NCBI GenBank assembly: GCA_963667195.1
Contig: OY762962.1
Coordinates: 310,001 to 374,000, forward strand
Length of the DNA: 64,000 bases
DNA from: UBA7703 sp963667195
Lineage (GTDB): Bacteria; Bacillota; Clostridia; Christensenellales; CAG-138
Reading direction: 5' to 3'
Positions within the stretch are counted from its first letter, which is position 1; each line of letters starts with the position of its first letter. Made by a program: the position numbers and the translations under genes. The notes under the pieces were generated by a model. The model saw only the letters and a list, made by a program, of their open reading frames with translations. It was not told the origin of the DNA and searched no databases. Below, piece by piece: positions 8,842-17,919 of this stretch.

Positions 8842-9402
8842 TTATGCCGTTTCTTGCGCGTCAACTGGATATTGCACTTTCCGCGTCATATGCCAGCAGA
8901 GGATGCCAACGCCAATGCCGAGCAGCAGATCGCCGATGCTCGCAAACCCCAACGGTCGGCTTGCGGTGCCGATGCGGATGATGTCCCCAAGGGCAGCGAA
9001 CCGCGTGGCAGGATTCGCGAGGCAATACGCATACACCTGCCCTTGCGCAAGCTGCGTAAGCCTAGTTCCCGCCTCGCCGAGGAGCGAAGGCGATACCGGC
9101 ATGCAGCCGCCGTTACTAACGATCACGAGGAAATTGAGCAGTGTTCCCGCAAACGCAAACAGCGGCCAAACAGGCCGCCGGATGTTGAGAATCAGAAACA
9201 GAAACAATAGCGCATATTGTGCGATGGCGACGATGACCGCGCCAGTCTGCGGCGCAAGCAGGAAGGCCGCGCCCGCTTTCAGCGCATACGCCGCGATCGG
9301 CAGTAGCAGCGCCTTTAGCGGATAGTGCGCCAGCGCCCTGAGCGACCCGCCGGTCAGCAGGCCTAGGATCAATCCGAGCGCCGCAAAACCGAGTAAAATC
9401 AT
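8842..9402 (-). CDS. DUF5317-type membrane protein
   Basis: 186 residues, about five membrane segments (2-18, 25-50, 55-72, 78-95, 150-170). The loop with NGGCMPVSPSLL followed by a small soluble part is the pattern I associate with DUF5317. Function unknown. Its start overlaps the stop of the HD-GYP gene by 4 bases (ATGA), so the two are translationally coupled and may act together. Confidence 0.7.
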   Translation of the reverse strand: MILLGFAALGLILGLLTGGSLRALAHYPLKALLLPIAAYALKAGAAFLLAPQTGAVIVAIAQYALLFLFLILNIRRPVWPLFAFAGTLLNFLVIVSNGGCMPVSPSLLGEAGTRLTQLAQGQVYAYCLANPATRFAALGDIIRIGTASRPLGFASIGDLLLGIGVGILCWHMTRKVQYPVDAQETA

Positions 9403-10733
9403 ATTGAATACAGCAGCGATTTTTCTGCTTCCTCCAGGCGAAGCCGCGGCTCGATTGCGAGAAACGCCTTCACGACCTTCGGGTCGAGCTGGGTTCCTGC
9501 CGCTTCCTCCAGAATTTCTCTCGCGCGTGCCTTCGTCAATCCCGCGCGATACGGTCGGTCGCTGATGATCGCATCATATGTATCCGCAACGGCGAGAATC
9601 GCCGCGGAGAGCGGAAGCTGTCCCGACGCGGGGCCTTCCGGCGGATAGCCCGTTCCGTCAAATCTGCGGTGATGATAGAGCACTGCATCGTTGACGGTCG
9701 CCGGCAAATTGATGCTTTCGATGATACGGCGGCCGACGACGGGATGTTGTTTGATGATGTCGTATTCCTCCGGCGTCAGCGGGCCGGGTTTTCTGAGCAC
9801 CGCGTCCTCCACGCCGATCTTGCCCGTGTCGTGCAACAGCGCCGCCATCATGACCTGATCGGTAAAGGCGCGCGAGCAGCTCATCACCTTGCAGATTTCG
9901 CAACTGATGTATGCCACGCGCTGGGAGTGTCCGTGTGTGTAGGGGTCTTTGGCTTCAATTGCTTCAACCAGCGATGCGATGGTGCGCAGCAGGATCGTGT
10001 GGCTGTCGAGGTACACCTTAAAGGAATACCGCGCGAGCATCAGCGGCGCCATGAACATCACAAGCCACAGATACGCGTTATACTGCGTCAGGATATAGCC
10101 GATTACGAGGCCCAGCGGAATGGTTGCGAGGATGTTCGGCAGTATGCCGCCGATGTTGTCCCGGAGCAGAGCGAAGAAGCGCCCCTGGTCACTGAGCTGA
10201 AAATACAGAATAAAGAAGAGAAGATTGCAGAATATTGCGATAAAGGAGAAGACCACGGCGCCAAAGACAACGCCCCATGTAAAGACCGCGCCGCCAACCG
10301 TCGGGACAATCAGATTATAGACAAGCCCGCCAAGCCAGATCGCAATCAGCACATTGGACACGTTAAACAGCTCTTTTTGCGGAGCCTTCTGCCACGGGGA
10401 ATGATACTTCTTCGTCTGCGGATCGGAGAGAAAGACAAAAAACGAAGAGATCATATACAACACGATGGTCAGATCGACACCCCGCGTCACAAGGCAGGCG
10501 ACGACGGGCACAAAGCTGATCTCCATCGTTTTATCGGACGTGATATAGATCGGCAGCATATGGCACATCGTGAGGATGACGACCATCACGATGCTGTAAA
10601 TGATGAGATCCAATTTTTCGGGGGTCGCTAAAAAAGCGGTGACGACGTGGTATGTGCTGAAGCCAAACACGGCAATGCCGCATATGCTCACGAGCGCCAT
10701 ATAGATTTTTTGTTTGTTTAACCAGCTATGCAC
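9399..10733 (-). CDS. Membrane HD-GYP domain protein (probable c-di-GMP phosphodiesterase)
   Basis: 444 residues, GTG start. Residues 1-235 hold six to eight membrane segments of an MASE-like sensor. The HD-GYP domain (about 250-435) has HD at 301-302 in LLHDTGKIG, and HHRRFDGTGYP at 354-364 as the GYP motif. DTYDAIISDRPYR follows. Known: HD-GYP enzymes hydrolyse c-di-GMP to pGpG or GMP. It forms a two-gene unit with the DUF5317 gene. The membrane region presumably senses an unknown signal. Confidence 0.9.
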   Translation of the reverse strand: MHSWLNKQKIYMALVSICGIAVFGFSTYHVVTAFLATPEKLDLIIYSIVMVVILTMCHMLPIYITSDKTMEISFVPVVACLVTRGVDLTIVLYMISSFFVFLSDPQTKKYHSPWQKAPQKELFNVSNVLIAIWLGGLVYNLIVPTVGGAVFTWGVVFGAVVFSFIAIFCNLLFFILYFQLSDQGRFFALLRDNIGGILPNILATIPLGLVIGYILTQYNAYLWLVMFMAPLMLARYSFKVYLDSHTILLRTIASLVEAIEAKDPYTHGHSQRVAYISCEICKVMSCSRAFTDQVMMAALLHDTGKIGVEDAVLRKPGPLTPEEYDIIKQHPVVGRRIIESINLPATVNDAVLYHHRRFDGTGYPPEGPASGQLPLSAAILAVADTYDAIISDRPYRAGLTKARAREILEEAAGTQLDPKVVKAFLAIEPRLRLEEAEKSLLYSI

Positions 10734-10767
10734 TTGTTCTTAACCCCCGCCAATTGGCGAAAAAAGG

Positions 10768-10981
10768 ATTAACAGATCCGGCAGAATATCCAAAACACGA
10801 TCTCGAGTTTTAACTAGTCTTATCTGACATAGAAAAACGCGCCGCTTGCCAAAACCAGAGCAGCCAGAGATGCGAGCGCCATGAGGATCTTCTTCATGTG
10901 GATATAGCCTCCTTTTTCAAGTCTCTGTTCTCCGCTAGTCGAACAGGCTATATCCGCTACGCTATTGCCGGATCTGTTAAT
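10768..10981. repeat. 16-bp inverted repeat pair flanking the small ORF
   Basis: Positions 10768-10783 (ATTAACAGATCCGGCA) and 10966-10981 are perfect inverted copies 182 bases apart, enclosing the 25-codon ORF and its hairpin leader. They could be operators, the ends of a tiny mobile unit, or a long-range RNA stem. Confidence 0.6.
10820..10897 (-). CDS. 25-residue hydrophobic peptide with hairpin-covered ribosome site
   Basis: ATG 10897 to TAA 10820 encodes MKKILMALASLAALVLASG and six more residues. Two lysines plus a hydrophobic run look like a single membrane segment or a free signal peptide. A consensus AGGAGG lies ten bases upstream. GGATATAGCCT (antisense of 10945-10955) can pair with AGGCTATATCC (antisense of 10900-10910), an 11-bp stem that covers the end of the AGGAGG. 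Inferred: translation is switchable. No family recognised; too short for homology. Confidence 0.5.
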   Translation of the reverse strand: MKKILMALASLAALVLASGAFFYVR

Positions 10982-11064
10982 TTTTCAAATTACACTTCTG
11001 TATGATCACGATATCCCGTTATGATTCTGAAATGAACTGCTGACTGCAATGACGGCGAACCGCG

Positions 11065-11703
11065 TTAGATTTCCTGCGTATAGATCTCGAGTTTACGGTT
11101 GATCGCGTCCAGCACACTTTGCGCCACCGCCGCATCCTGATCCGGCTCCGCATAAACGCAGCCGATGAGCGGCGTATTCTCCGGCAGGCAAAACACCTGG
11201 GAAACGACGATTGCGCGCGCGTTGGACTGAATAACCTCCACGCTGGCCAGTTCAAAAAACGAGGTTCCGTTGGTGCAGGCTTTCACCGCGTCCAACGTTG
11301 CCTGCGCGATGCAGCGCATGCGCGAAAACGGAATCGAGCTGCCGACCGCGGTTCCCGTAAAGCGTTCTTCATCCCGCGCGAGTACGACGGAAACCTCTAC
11401 CTCCTTGCCGGAGGAGCGCATGCTGATTCCGGAATAGATCAGGCGAAAGCCCATTCCCGTGACGAGATTGGAGGTTACCTGCGCCACGCTGATGATGTGA
11501 TAATCCACATCCAAGCCGTAGCGGGCGGAAATTGCGGACTGAACGTCCCGCACGATCGACTTGACGTTGCGCCGATTGCTCGCGAGCACGTGAATTTCGA
11601 TTGGTTCCTGTTGTTCCGAAAACACCACATGTGAGGCAAATACGCCGTTGAGCTTTGAAATCAGAGATTGCCAGTCGTTCGCGGAGCCATATCTTCCGTC
11701 CAT
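11065..11703 (-). CDS. Uncharacterised protein, ACT-like N-terminal region
   Basis: About 212 residues from ATG 11703 (GGGAG six bases upstream). The frame is open to 11811, but a good promoter lies at 11774-11802, which puts the transcript start downstream of the earlier ATG candidates. IEIHVLASNRRNVKSIVRDVQSAI followed by GLDVDYHIISVAQV suggests a small alpha/beta regulatory fold, then two more alpha/beta units with VVLARDEERFTG. No catalytic motif seen. I do not recognise the family. Monocistronic. Confidence 0.6.
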   Translation of the reverse strand: MDGRYGSANDWQSLISKLNGVFASHVVFSEQQEPIEIHVLASNRRNVKSIVRDVQSAISARYGLDVDYHIISVAQVTSNLVTGMGFRLIYSGISMRSSGKEVEVSVVLARDEERFTGTAVGSSIPFSRMRCIAQATLDAVKACTNGTSFFELASVEVIQSNARAIVVSQVFCLPENTPLIGCVYAEPDQDAAVAQSVLDAINRKLEIYTQEI

Positions 11704-11773
11704 TCTATTCTCCCGTCCCATCGCGCGTGTAGTTTTATCCTGCTTCGGCTGCAATTTTATGCTATCTTGGTTC

Positions 11774-11802
11774 ATTATAGCCCTTGTGATATGCATGCGC
11801 AA
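11774..11802 (-). promoter_or_regulatory. Sigma-70-type promoter for the 11065-11703 gene
   Basis: On the minus strand: TTGCGC (11797-11802), 17-base spacer, TATAAT (11774-11779). Expected transcript start near 11767. Confidence 0.65.
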
Positions 11803-12060
11803 GGACAACAACGCAGTTTGAAATGATCATGTAACGAAATATCAGCTTTGGTTGTATTTTTGTGGCCTGTATTTACATTGATTGTCTACTTCATGCAGTA
11901 TTTTCTTGATTTTACTTACAGAAACAGAATTTTTGTGCGTTTTTTGAATGGATTACAACGTTTTCTTTCAGAGATAAAAGCTTATACAAAACAAGCATTC
12001 TAGAAATGACAAGGTTGTTTCTTACAGTGTAACAGATACGGTCATGCAATTCATATACAC
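11803..12060. other. AT-rich intergenic stretch
   Basis: About 260 bases, clearly more AT-rich than the neighbouring genes. No gene, repeat or strong hairpin seen. Confidence 0.4.
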
Positions 12061-12810
12061 TTATCGCGTAAAGTCATCATGAAAATAATATCTGCCGCGT
12101 TCCCGCGTCCCGCTGCCGATTTGAATTGCGCGTTGCGGACAGCGATTGATGCAGCCCATGCACTGCGTGCAGTCCTTCTTGACCCAGACGGGTTTGCCGT
12201 CTTTGAGCTGAATTGCCTGAATCGGGCAAATCCGCGCGCAAAGTCCGCAAGCGTTGCAGCTCTCGTCCACCGAAAAGCGGCTGGTTGCGCGGGCAAAGCG
12301 GTTGAACATCGGCCGCACGAACGCGGTCTTGACGCCAGCGCCGGAGCCTTCGTTTACGTCATAAACGCTGGACTTTGCAAGCACCGCCTCCGCGATTCCT
12401 TTGACCCGCTCGCTTGCCTCGCTCACTTTTTTGTGTTCGAGTTCCGGGCTATCCACGTCGAACCCTGCGATGTAGTTATTCGGCATCTTGACCGACCACG
12501 CGGCCTGATAGGCGAACATCTTCTTCAGGCGCAGAATGGCTTTGCCCGCCTCGTCTCCGCAGGTGCAGACGACGTAGGGATACGCGCCGGACGCAAGCTT
12601 GATCTGCTTACAAAACTGCTCGACAAGTAAGGGCGCACCCCATGCATAGATGGGAAACACGATACCGATCCGCGCGTCTTTCTCAGCGAAAACCGCGGTT
12701 GGGCCGTCGCTTAAGAGGGCTGCGATGCTCTGCACCTCGTCTCCCGTGAGCCGAGCCAGCTCCTGCGCAATCCATTTTGAATTTCCGGTTCCGGAAAAGT
12801 AATAGATCAT
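12061..12810 (-). CDS. EFR1-type flavodoxin/ferredoxin fusion protein
   Basis: 249 residues from ATG 12810 (GGAGG six bases upstream). N-terminal flavodoxin fold with FSGTGNS at 5-11 (FMN phosphate loop) and VFPIYAWGAP. The C-terminal part binds two [4Fe-4S] clusters: Cys185, 188, 191, 195 (CNACGLCARICP) and Cys214, 217, 220, 224 (CTQCMGCINRCP). Known: EFR1-family proteins are electron carriers of anaerobes with unknown partners. Single gene, no clear operon. Confidence 0.85.
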   Translation of the reverse strand: MIYYFSGTGNSKWIAQELARLTGDEVQSIAALLSDGPTAVFAEKDARIGIVFPIYAWGAPLLVEQFCKQIKLASGAYPYVVCTCGDEAGKAILRLKKMFAYQAAWSVKMPNNYIAGFDVDSPELEHKKVSEASERVKGIAEAVLAKSSVYDVNEGSGAGVKTAFVRPMFNRFARATSRFSVDESCNACGLCARICPIQAIQLKDGKPVWVKKDCTQCMGCINRCPQRAIQIGSGTRERGRYYFHDDFTR

Positions 12811-12917
12811 GCGATACCTCCGCAATACTTGTGTCCATTTACCCATGAGTATACCACAGGTAGTCGTCGTGCGCACCGCATGCGAACAGGATTTTTTACG
12901 CTTGATCGGTGCTACAA

Positions 12918-12947
12918 CAATGCCGCCGGGGAATCCCGGCGGCGTTG
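12918..12947 (-). terminator. Terminator-like hairpin after the sugar ABC operon
   Basis: 13-bp stem (12918-12930 with 12935-12947, one G-T type mismatch) and GAAT loop, 48 bases past the last permease gene. The T-rich tail is weak (TTGTTG). Confidence 0.7.
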
Positions 12948-12994
12948 CTGAGGAGAGAATCGGGTGAGGATATCATCATGAAGGAAGATTCTTG

Positions 12995-13969
12995 TTATAC
13001 GTCTTCGCGTTTGCGCTTTCTGCCGAAGCAGTCGAGCCAGATGATCGCGACGATCACGATGCCCTGACAGACCTGCTGGAGATAGGGAGCTATGCCGAGC
13101 ATGTTCATACAGTTGGTCAACAGCTGTAGCACCATAAGTCCGATAAAGCTCTGGAGGATGCCGCCGACGCCGCCGGCAAAGCTCGTTCCGCCGACCACGA
13201 CGCCGCAGTTGACCATCAGCGCGGTGTCGTCGCCATAGATGCTGGAGCCCGTGTTGAGCTTGCTGGAGAGAAGCACACCCGCGACCGCGGCCAGCGCGCC
13301 GCTGAGGATGAATGCAATCCACTTGGTCGAGATGACATTGATGCCGGAGTATTTGGCAACGTCATAATCGCCGCCGAGCGCGTAAAGGTTTCTGCCGTAA
13401 CTCGTGTATCGCAGCAGCGCATAGACGAGCAATCCGATCACGATCATGAACAGCGCGAGGTTTGGTAACACACCGCCGATCTTGCCGTTTGCGATTTTCA
13501 TGAACTCCATGTTCGTGCAGGAGACCGGGTGCGCGTCCGTAAGCTGCTGGTTGATGCCCTTGATGAGCATGCCCGTACCGAGCGTGATGATGAATGCTTC
13601 GGTCTTTTGCTGCACCACGAGGAAGCCGTTGATGAACCCGACCGCGGCACCGCAGAGCACCGCAATCAGGATTGCAAGCCAAACATTCATGCCGCCGTTG
13701 ATCAGCTGGATCGATACGATGCCGCTTAGGCACATCACGCCGCCGACCGAGAGGTCGCACCCCGCCGCGATGACCGTCAGCGTCACGCCAAAGGCGATGA
13801 TCTCGTTGACAGCCGCGTCCTTGAGCACGTTGAGCAGGTTATAGCTCGTGTAGAATTTTGTCTTGAAGAACAGCATCACGATCAGCATGATGAGGATCGC
13901 GATGATCGCCTTCTGCTTGGTAAGAGCACGCAACGAGCGTTTCCCGAATGCCGCGAAAGTTGTTTGCAT
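12995..13969 (-). CDS. Sugar ABC transporter permease (RbsC family), second of two
   Basis: 324 residues with eight to ten hydrophobic helices. GVTLTVIAAGCDLSVGGVMCLSG and NGFLVVQQKTEAFIITLGTGML are the conserved stretches of BPD_transp_2 (ribose/xylose/galactose-type) permeases. The YGRNLYALGGDYDVAKYSGI loop contacts the ATPase. Known: forms the membrane channel with the other permease at 13982. The gap between them is 12 bases and AAGGGGG precedes the start. The basic tail GRKRKRE is cytoplasmic. Confidence 0.9.
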   Translation of the reverse strand: MQTTFAAFGKRSLRALTKQKAIIAILIMLIVMLFFKTKFYTSYNLLNVLKDAAVNEIIAFGVTLTVIAAGCDLSVGGVMCLSGIVSIQLINGGMNVWLAILIAVLCGAAVGFINGFLVVQQKTEAFIITLGTGMLIKGINQQLTDAHPVSCTNMEFMKIANGKIGGVLPNLALFMIVIGLLVYALLRYTSYGRNLYALGGDYDVAKYSGINVISTKWIAFILSGALAAVAGVLLSSKLNTGSSIYGDDTALMVNCGVVVGGTSFAGGVGGILQSFIGLMVLQLLTNCMNMLGIAPYLQQVCQGIVIVAIIWLDCFGRKRKREDV

Positions 13970-13981
13970 ACCGTTACCCCC

Positions 13982-14944
13982 TTATTGCTCTTTCCGGTTG
14001 TCGAGCCAGATGGCGACCACCAGAATAGCGCCCTTGAGCACGACCTGCAGATAGGACGAAACGCCCAGCAGGTTCATGCAGTTTGACATCAACGTGATCA
14101 GAAGCACGCCAAGCACGGTGCGCAGCACGCTGCCCTTGCCGCCCTTGAGCGTCGTACCGCCGACGACGACGGATAGAATCGCGTTGGTCTCGTAGTTTTT
14201 GCCGATGATCGGCGCCGCGGTCGTGATGCGTGAAAACAGCACCACCGCACCGATGGCGGACATGAGTCCGCAGATCGTGTAGATCAGCACCACGCTGCGC
14301 TTGATCGGGATGCCAGAGAGTTCCGCCGCGACCTTGTTTCCGCCGGTGTAGCTGATGGCTCTGCCGTTGTAGGTCTTGTTGTGGAACACCCACAGCGCGC
14401 CCAGCGAGACCAGAAAGATCAAAAACGAAACCGAGATGATGCCGACCGTGCCGGAGCCGATTGCGGTAAACACGGACTGGGACGTTTGCAGCCAGCTCAT
14501 GTGCTGCGTGGAGCCGCCCGTATAGATCAGCGCTACCGCGCTATAGACCGCGCTCATGCCGTAGGTGATGAACAGTGCCTCCGCCTGCGTCAGCGCGCCC
14601 GCGCTGATGAGCACCATGCTGTTGAGAAAGCCAAGGAATGCGCCGAGGCCGATGCCGAGAATCAGCGCGGGAACCTGTCCCAGCGGGTCGATCAGCGAAA
14701 CCGTCACCACCGCGACGAGCGAGATGATGCCCGCGACCGAAAGATCGATAAACCCGCCGATGATGACGAACGTCATGCCCAGAGAGACGAAGCTCAGCGG
14801 TCCAAACTGGCGCATGATGTTGGTCAGGTTCTCGCCGGAGAGAAACTTCGGCTCCACGATGATCGTGATGATCACCAACAGCACGATGGCGACGAGCACC
14901 AGATAGTTCAGCAGAAAATTCTTGAGACTAAACCGTTTTGTCAT
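13982..14944 (-). CDS. Sugar ABC transporter permease (RbsC family), first of two
   Basis: 320 residues from ATG 14944 (GGGAGG seven bases upstream; a start at 14962 would overlap the ATPase further). Conserved LGMTFVIIGGFIDLSVAGIISL and the NGRAISYTGGNKVAAELSGI loop. The downstream half (SNCMNLLGVSSYLQVVLKGA) closely parallels the neighbouring permease (TNCMNMLGIAPYLQQVCQG), indicating an old duplication forming a heterodimer. Overlap or near-overlap with the ATPase gene supports one operon. Confidence 0.9.
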   Translation of the reverse strand: MTKRFSLKNFLLNYLVLVAIVLLVIITIIVEPKFLSGENLTNIMRQFGPLSFVSLGMTFVIIGGFIDLSVAGIISLVAVVTVSLIDPLGQVPALILGIGLGAFLGFLNSMVLISAGALTQAEALFITYGMSAVYSAVALIYTGGSTQHMSWLQTSQSVFTAIGSGTVGIISVSFLIFLVSLGALWVFHNKTYNGRAISYTGGNKVAAELSGIPIKRSVVLIYTICGLMSAIGAVVLFSRITTAAPIIGKNYETNAILSVVVGGTTLKGGKGSVLRTVLGVLLITLMSNCMNLLGVSSYLQVVLKGAILVVAIWLDNRKEQ

Positions 14945-14958
14945 ACCGTTTCCTCCCG

Positions 14959-16440
14959 TCAACCGATCGCGCTGTCCATGATCGTTTGCGCGGACACCGA
15001 TTCGGGGTTGAATTCACCCGTGATGCGGCCTTCGCAAATGGTCAGAACGCGGTTAGACATGTTCAGCACTTCCGGCAGCTCCGAGGAGATCATGATGATC
15101 GATCCGCCGTTTTCCACGACCTGCCTCATCAGCACGTAGATCTCGTACTTTGCGCCTACGTCGATGCCGCGCGTGGGTTCGTCCATGATCAAGATCTGCG
15201 GATTGATCTCCAGCCAGCGGCCCACAACGCATTTCTGCTGGTTGCCGCCGGAGAGACTGACCACTGTCGTCTGCGCAGAGGGCGTCTTCACGCCGAGGTT
15301 GTTGATCTGGCGCTCCGCAATGCCTTTTTCCTTGGAGGCGTCCACGAACCCGAACTTTGTAAGGTTGTCGAGGCTCGCCATGACGATGTTGCTCTGCACG
15401 GAGAAGCGGAGCACGAGGCCCTGCAGCTTGCGGTCTTCCGGCACAAGTCCGATGCCGTGCCGCTTTGCGTCCGCGGGCTTCTTGATCTTCACTGGTTTGC
15501 CTTCGATCAGAACCTGATGCCCTTTCACCCTGTCCGCGCCGCAGATGGCGCGCACGATCTCCGTGCGTCCCGCGCCGACGAGGCCGACGAAACCGAGGAT
15601 TTCGCCTTTCTTGAGCTCAAACGAGATGTCGTGGAGCTTATGCGTGTTGATCGAGCGCACCTCCATCAGCGTCTCTCCGACGCAGCGCGGGCGTTCGGGA
15701 TACTCGTGTTCAATCGAGCGGCCGACCATCTTGGTGATCATCTCCGCGCGGGTCAGCTCGCCGACAGGCTTTGTGTCGATCACGTGTCCGTCTCGCATGA
15801 CGGTCACGATGTCGCAAAGCTCAAAAATTTCATCCAGCTTGTGGCTGATGTAGATGATGGACACCCCGCGCGCTTTCAAATCGCCGATGATCGAGAAGAG
15901 CTGCTTGAGCTCATCGCTGGTCAAGGAGCTACTGGGTTCGTCCATGATGATCAGCTTGCTTTGAAACGACAGCGCCTTGGTGATCTCTACCATCTGCTTT
16001 TCCGCGGCGGAGAGGTCGCCAACCAAGGTGCGCGTGTCGATCGTGCAGCCGATGCTGTCGAGGAGTTTTCTCGCCTCGGCGTGCGTGCCGCGCATGCCGT
16101 GCATCTCCGAAAACCGCCCCAGAAAGATATTCTCGCCTACGCTCATCGTGTTGACGAGATTGAATTCCTGATAGATGATGCTCAGTCCCCGGTTGAGTGA
16201 CTCAATCGGGGTTGTGTTTTCAATCGTCTCTCCGTCGAACACAACCGTTCCGGTATCCTTCGTATAGACCCCGGAGAGGATCTTCATGAGCGTGGATTTC
16301 CCCGCGCCGTTCTCGCCTACGATTCCGTGTACGATGCCCCGGGCAACCTCGATTGAGACGTTGTCCAGCGCCTTTACGCCGGGGAACGATTTGCTGACGT
16401 CTTTAATGGAAAGGATGATTCCCGAATCCTTTGCTTCCAC
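14959..16440 (-). CDS. Sugar ABC transporter ATP-binding protein (RbsA/MglA type, two ABC domains)
   Basis: 493 residues, GTG start with AGGGG nine bases upstream. Domain 1: Walker A GENGAGKST at 42-50, signature LSAAEKQM, Walker B LIIMDEPSSSL. Domain 2: Walker A is degenerate (GLVGAGRTE), but the signature LSGGNQQK and Walker B ILIMDEPTRGID are intact. This asymmetry is normal for the CUT2 class. Known: powers import of monosaccharides or related polyols. It is third in order after the binding protein, separated from it by a hairpin. Confidence 0.93.
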   Translation of the reverse strand: MEAKDSGIILSIKDVSKSFPGVKALDNVSIEVARGIVHGIVGENGAGKSTLMKILSGVYTKDTGTVVFDGETIENTTPIESLNRGLSIIYQEFNLVNTMSVGENIFLGRFSEMHGMRGTHAEARKLLDSIGCTIDTRTLVGDLSAAEKQMVEITKALSFQSKLIIMDEPSSSLTSDELKQLFSIIGDLKARGVSIIYISHKLDEIFELCDIVTVMRDGHVIDTKPVGELTRAEMITKMVGRSIEHEYPERPRCVGETLMEVRSINTHKLHDISFELKKGEILGFVGLVGAGRTEIVRAICGADRVKGHQVLIEGKPVKIKKPADAKRHGIGLVPEDRKLQGLVLRFSVQSNIVMASLDNLTKFGFVDASKEKGIAERQINNLGVKTPSAQTTVVSLSGGNQQKCVVGRWLEINPQILIMDEPTRGIDVGAKYEIYVLMRQVVENGGSIIMISSELPEVLNMSNRVLTICEGRITGEFNPESVSAQTIMDSAIG

Positions 16441-16568
16441 CCGAATTTTCCCCTTTCAAAATGATGCAACGTAAGTGATGCTATATGCGGGCCGATACGC
16501 TCCTCTCTCTTCCACTCAAGGAGCGCCCCGCAGGCATCGCCTGATTCTGCAAACATAAGTGATAGGCT

Positions 16569-16594
16569 GCCCGGCTCTTGCGACAGAGCCGGGC
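16569..16594 (-). terminator. Intercistronic stem-loop between binding protein and ATPase genes
   Basis: Perfect 10-bp stem (16569-16578 with 16585-16594), 6-base loop and no T-run. This is the usual place for an attenuator or mRNA-stabilising loop that keeps binding-protein mRNA above the rest. Confidence 0.7.
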
Positions 16595-16625
16595 AAGCCC
16601 ACCCAAGATCAGTTTTGGCTCGAGT

Positions 16626-17654
16626 TTACCATTCCGGATACGGGAGGGTATCCACGTTATCCTTGGTGACGACGTCGAGCGGGATGAAGTTGACCGCTTC
16701 AAATGCCTGACCCGTCAGCTTCGCCTGGGCGCACTTGAGGCTCTGGATCGCCATGTTGGTGAAGCTCTGTCCGATGGAGACCGCCTGCGTGCCGGCTTTG
16801 ACCTGGTCATAGCCCGCGCGGCAACCGTCGACTGCAACAACATAAACATCCGTCATACCGGCGTTCTTGAGGGCTTCGATGACGCCAGTGGCTCCGTTGT
16901 CCCAATGGCAGAACACACCCTGGATCTGAGAGCCGTACTTCACGATGAAGTCTTCCATGATCGCCATGGCATCGGCGGTGACCCAACCGGAGCAGTTCTG
17001 GGAGTCAAGCAGGGTGATCTTGCTGCCATTGATGGCCTGACGGAAACCGTCCGCGCGCTTGATCTGCGCGTCGTGACCGGCCTGGCCGCCGACTTCAACG
17101 ATGGTTGCGCCATCCGGGAAATGATCGACAAACGCCTTGCCCGCGGTCTGGCCGGCCATGGTGTCGTCAACGCCGCAGAAGAAATCACGATACTGCTGCG
17201 ATTCCTTGGGCAGGTCCGAGGAGAACATGCCAACGACGATGCCGGCATCCTTTGCTTCCATCAGGCTGGGAACGATCGCGTTGATGTCGCTCGGGTTGAT
17301 GAAGATGGCATCATAGCCCTGCGCGATGCAGGTGCTGACTGCCTTCGCCTCGTTCTGAACGTCGTTCTGTCCTTCAAAGACGTCCATGGTGAAGCCGTAC
17401 TCGCCGCAATATTGCTGGAACTGTTTCCAAGCATACGCCTGCGATTCATTGGAGAGCGCCTGCGTGATGAACGCGGCTTTGTAGGTCTTCGCGGCGGTGT
17501 CCGCGGCGGGTGCTTCGGTCGCGGCTGCGACTGCGGCATCCGTTGCAGCGGGCGCTTCGGTCGCTTCCGTTGCGGGAGCGGTGACGGGTGCGCAGGCAAA
17601 CACGCCGACAACCATCATGAGAGCCAGGAGCAGTACGAGAATCTTTTTGGACAT
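16626..17654 (-). CDS. Sugar ABC transporter substrate-binding lipoprotein
   Basis: 342 residues. Signal peptide with lipobox VGVFAC (Cys21), then a Thr/Ala/Pro/Glu-rich linker to about residue 53 that spans the wall. The Peripla_BP_4 domain follows: KAAFITQALSNESQAYAWK, INPSDINAIVPSLMEAKDAGI, VEVGGQAGHDAQIKRADGFR, VVAVDGCRAGYDQVKAG. Known: captures sugars or polyols for the CUT2 transporter encoded downstream. Ligand unknown; the adjacent glycyl-radical operon suggests it is that pathway's substrate. AAGGAGG precedes the ATG. Confidence 0.9.
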   Translation of the reverse strand: MSKKILVLLLALMMVVGVFACAPVTAPATEATEAPAATDAAVAAATEAPAADTAAKTYKAAFITQALSNESQAYAWKQFQQYCGEYGFTMDVFEGQNDVQNEAKAVSTCIAQGYDAIFINPSDINAIVPSLMEAKDAGIVVGMFSSDLPKESQQYRDFFCGVDDTMAGQTAGKAFVDHFPDGATIVEVGGQAGHDAQIKRADGFRQAINGSKITLLDSQNCSGWVTADAMAIMEDFIVKYGSQIQGVFCHWDNGATGVIEALKNAGMTDVYVVAVDGCRAGYDQVKAGTQAVSIGQSFTNMAIQSLKCAQAKLTGQAFEAVNFIPLDVVTKDNVDTLPYPEW

Positions 17655-17919
17655 TCTATTTATTCCTCCTTTTTATTTAAGCAACCAACGCACGGATTTC
17701 CGTGTGCGCGCCGTTTGCTTATTCCGTAATTGGTGCGCCTCCTTTTGGCGCGGTATGAAGTTAACTGCAAGTGCTTTTTTGAGATACTCTTGACTGATTT
17801 CTGGAGTGAAGGGATTGTGTCGTTACGATCCGATCAACGCGGAGATATATTCTATAGAAGAATTACTCAATTCTTGCCCGGAAAATCCGCGTTGACGTGG
17901 TGTGTGCTTCTTTGTTCGC
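17655..17919. other. Intergenic region upstream of the transporter operon
   Basis: 265 bases separate the dehydrogenase gene from the binding-protein gene. It presumably holds the transporter promoter, but no confident -35/-10 pair was found. Confidence 0.35.

Noticed and set aside
14938..16200. 420-codon plus-strand open frame
   Set aside because: Antisense to the sugar ABC ATPase; low-complexity His/Arg/Asp-rich translation.
16578..17729. 383-codon plus-strand open frame
   Set aside because: Antisense to the sugar-binding lipoprotein gene.
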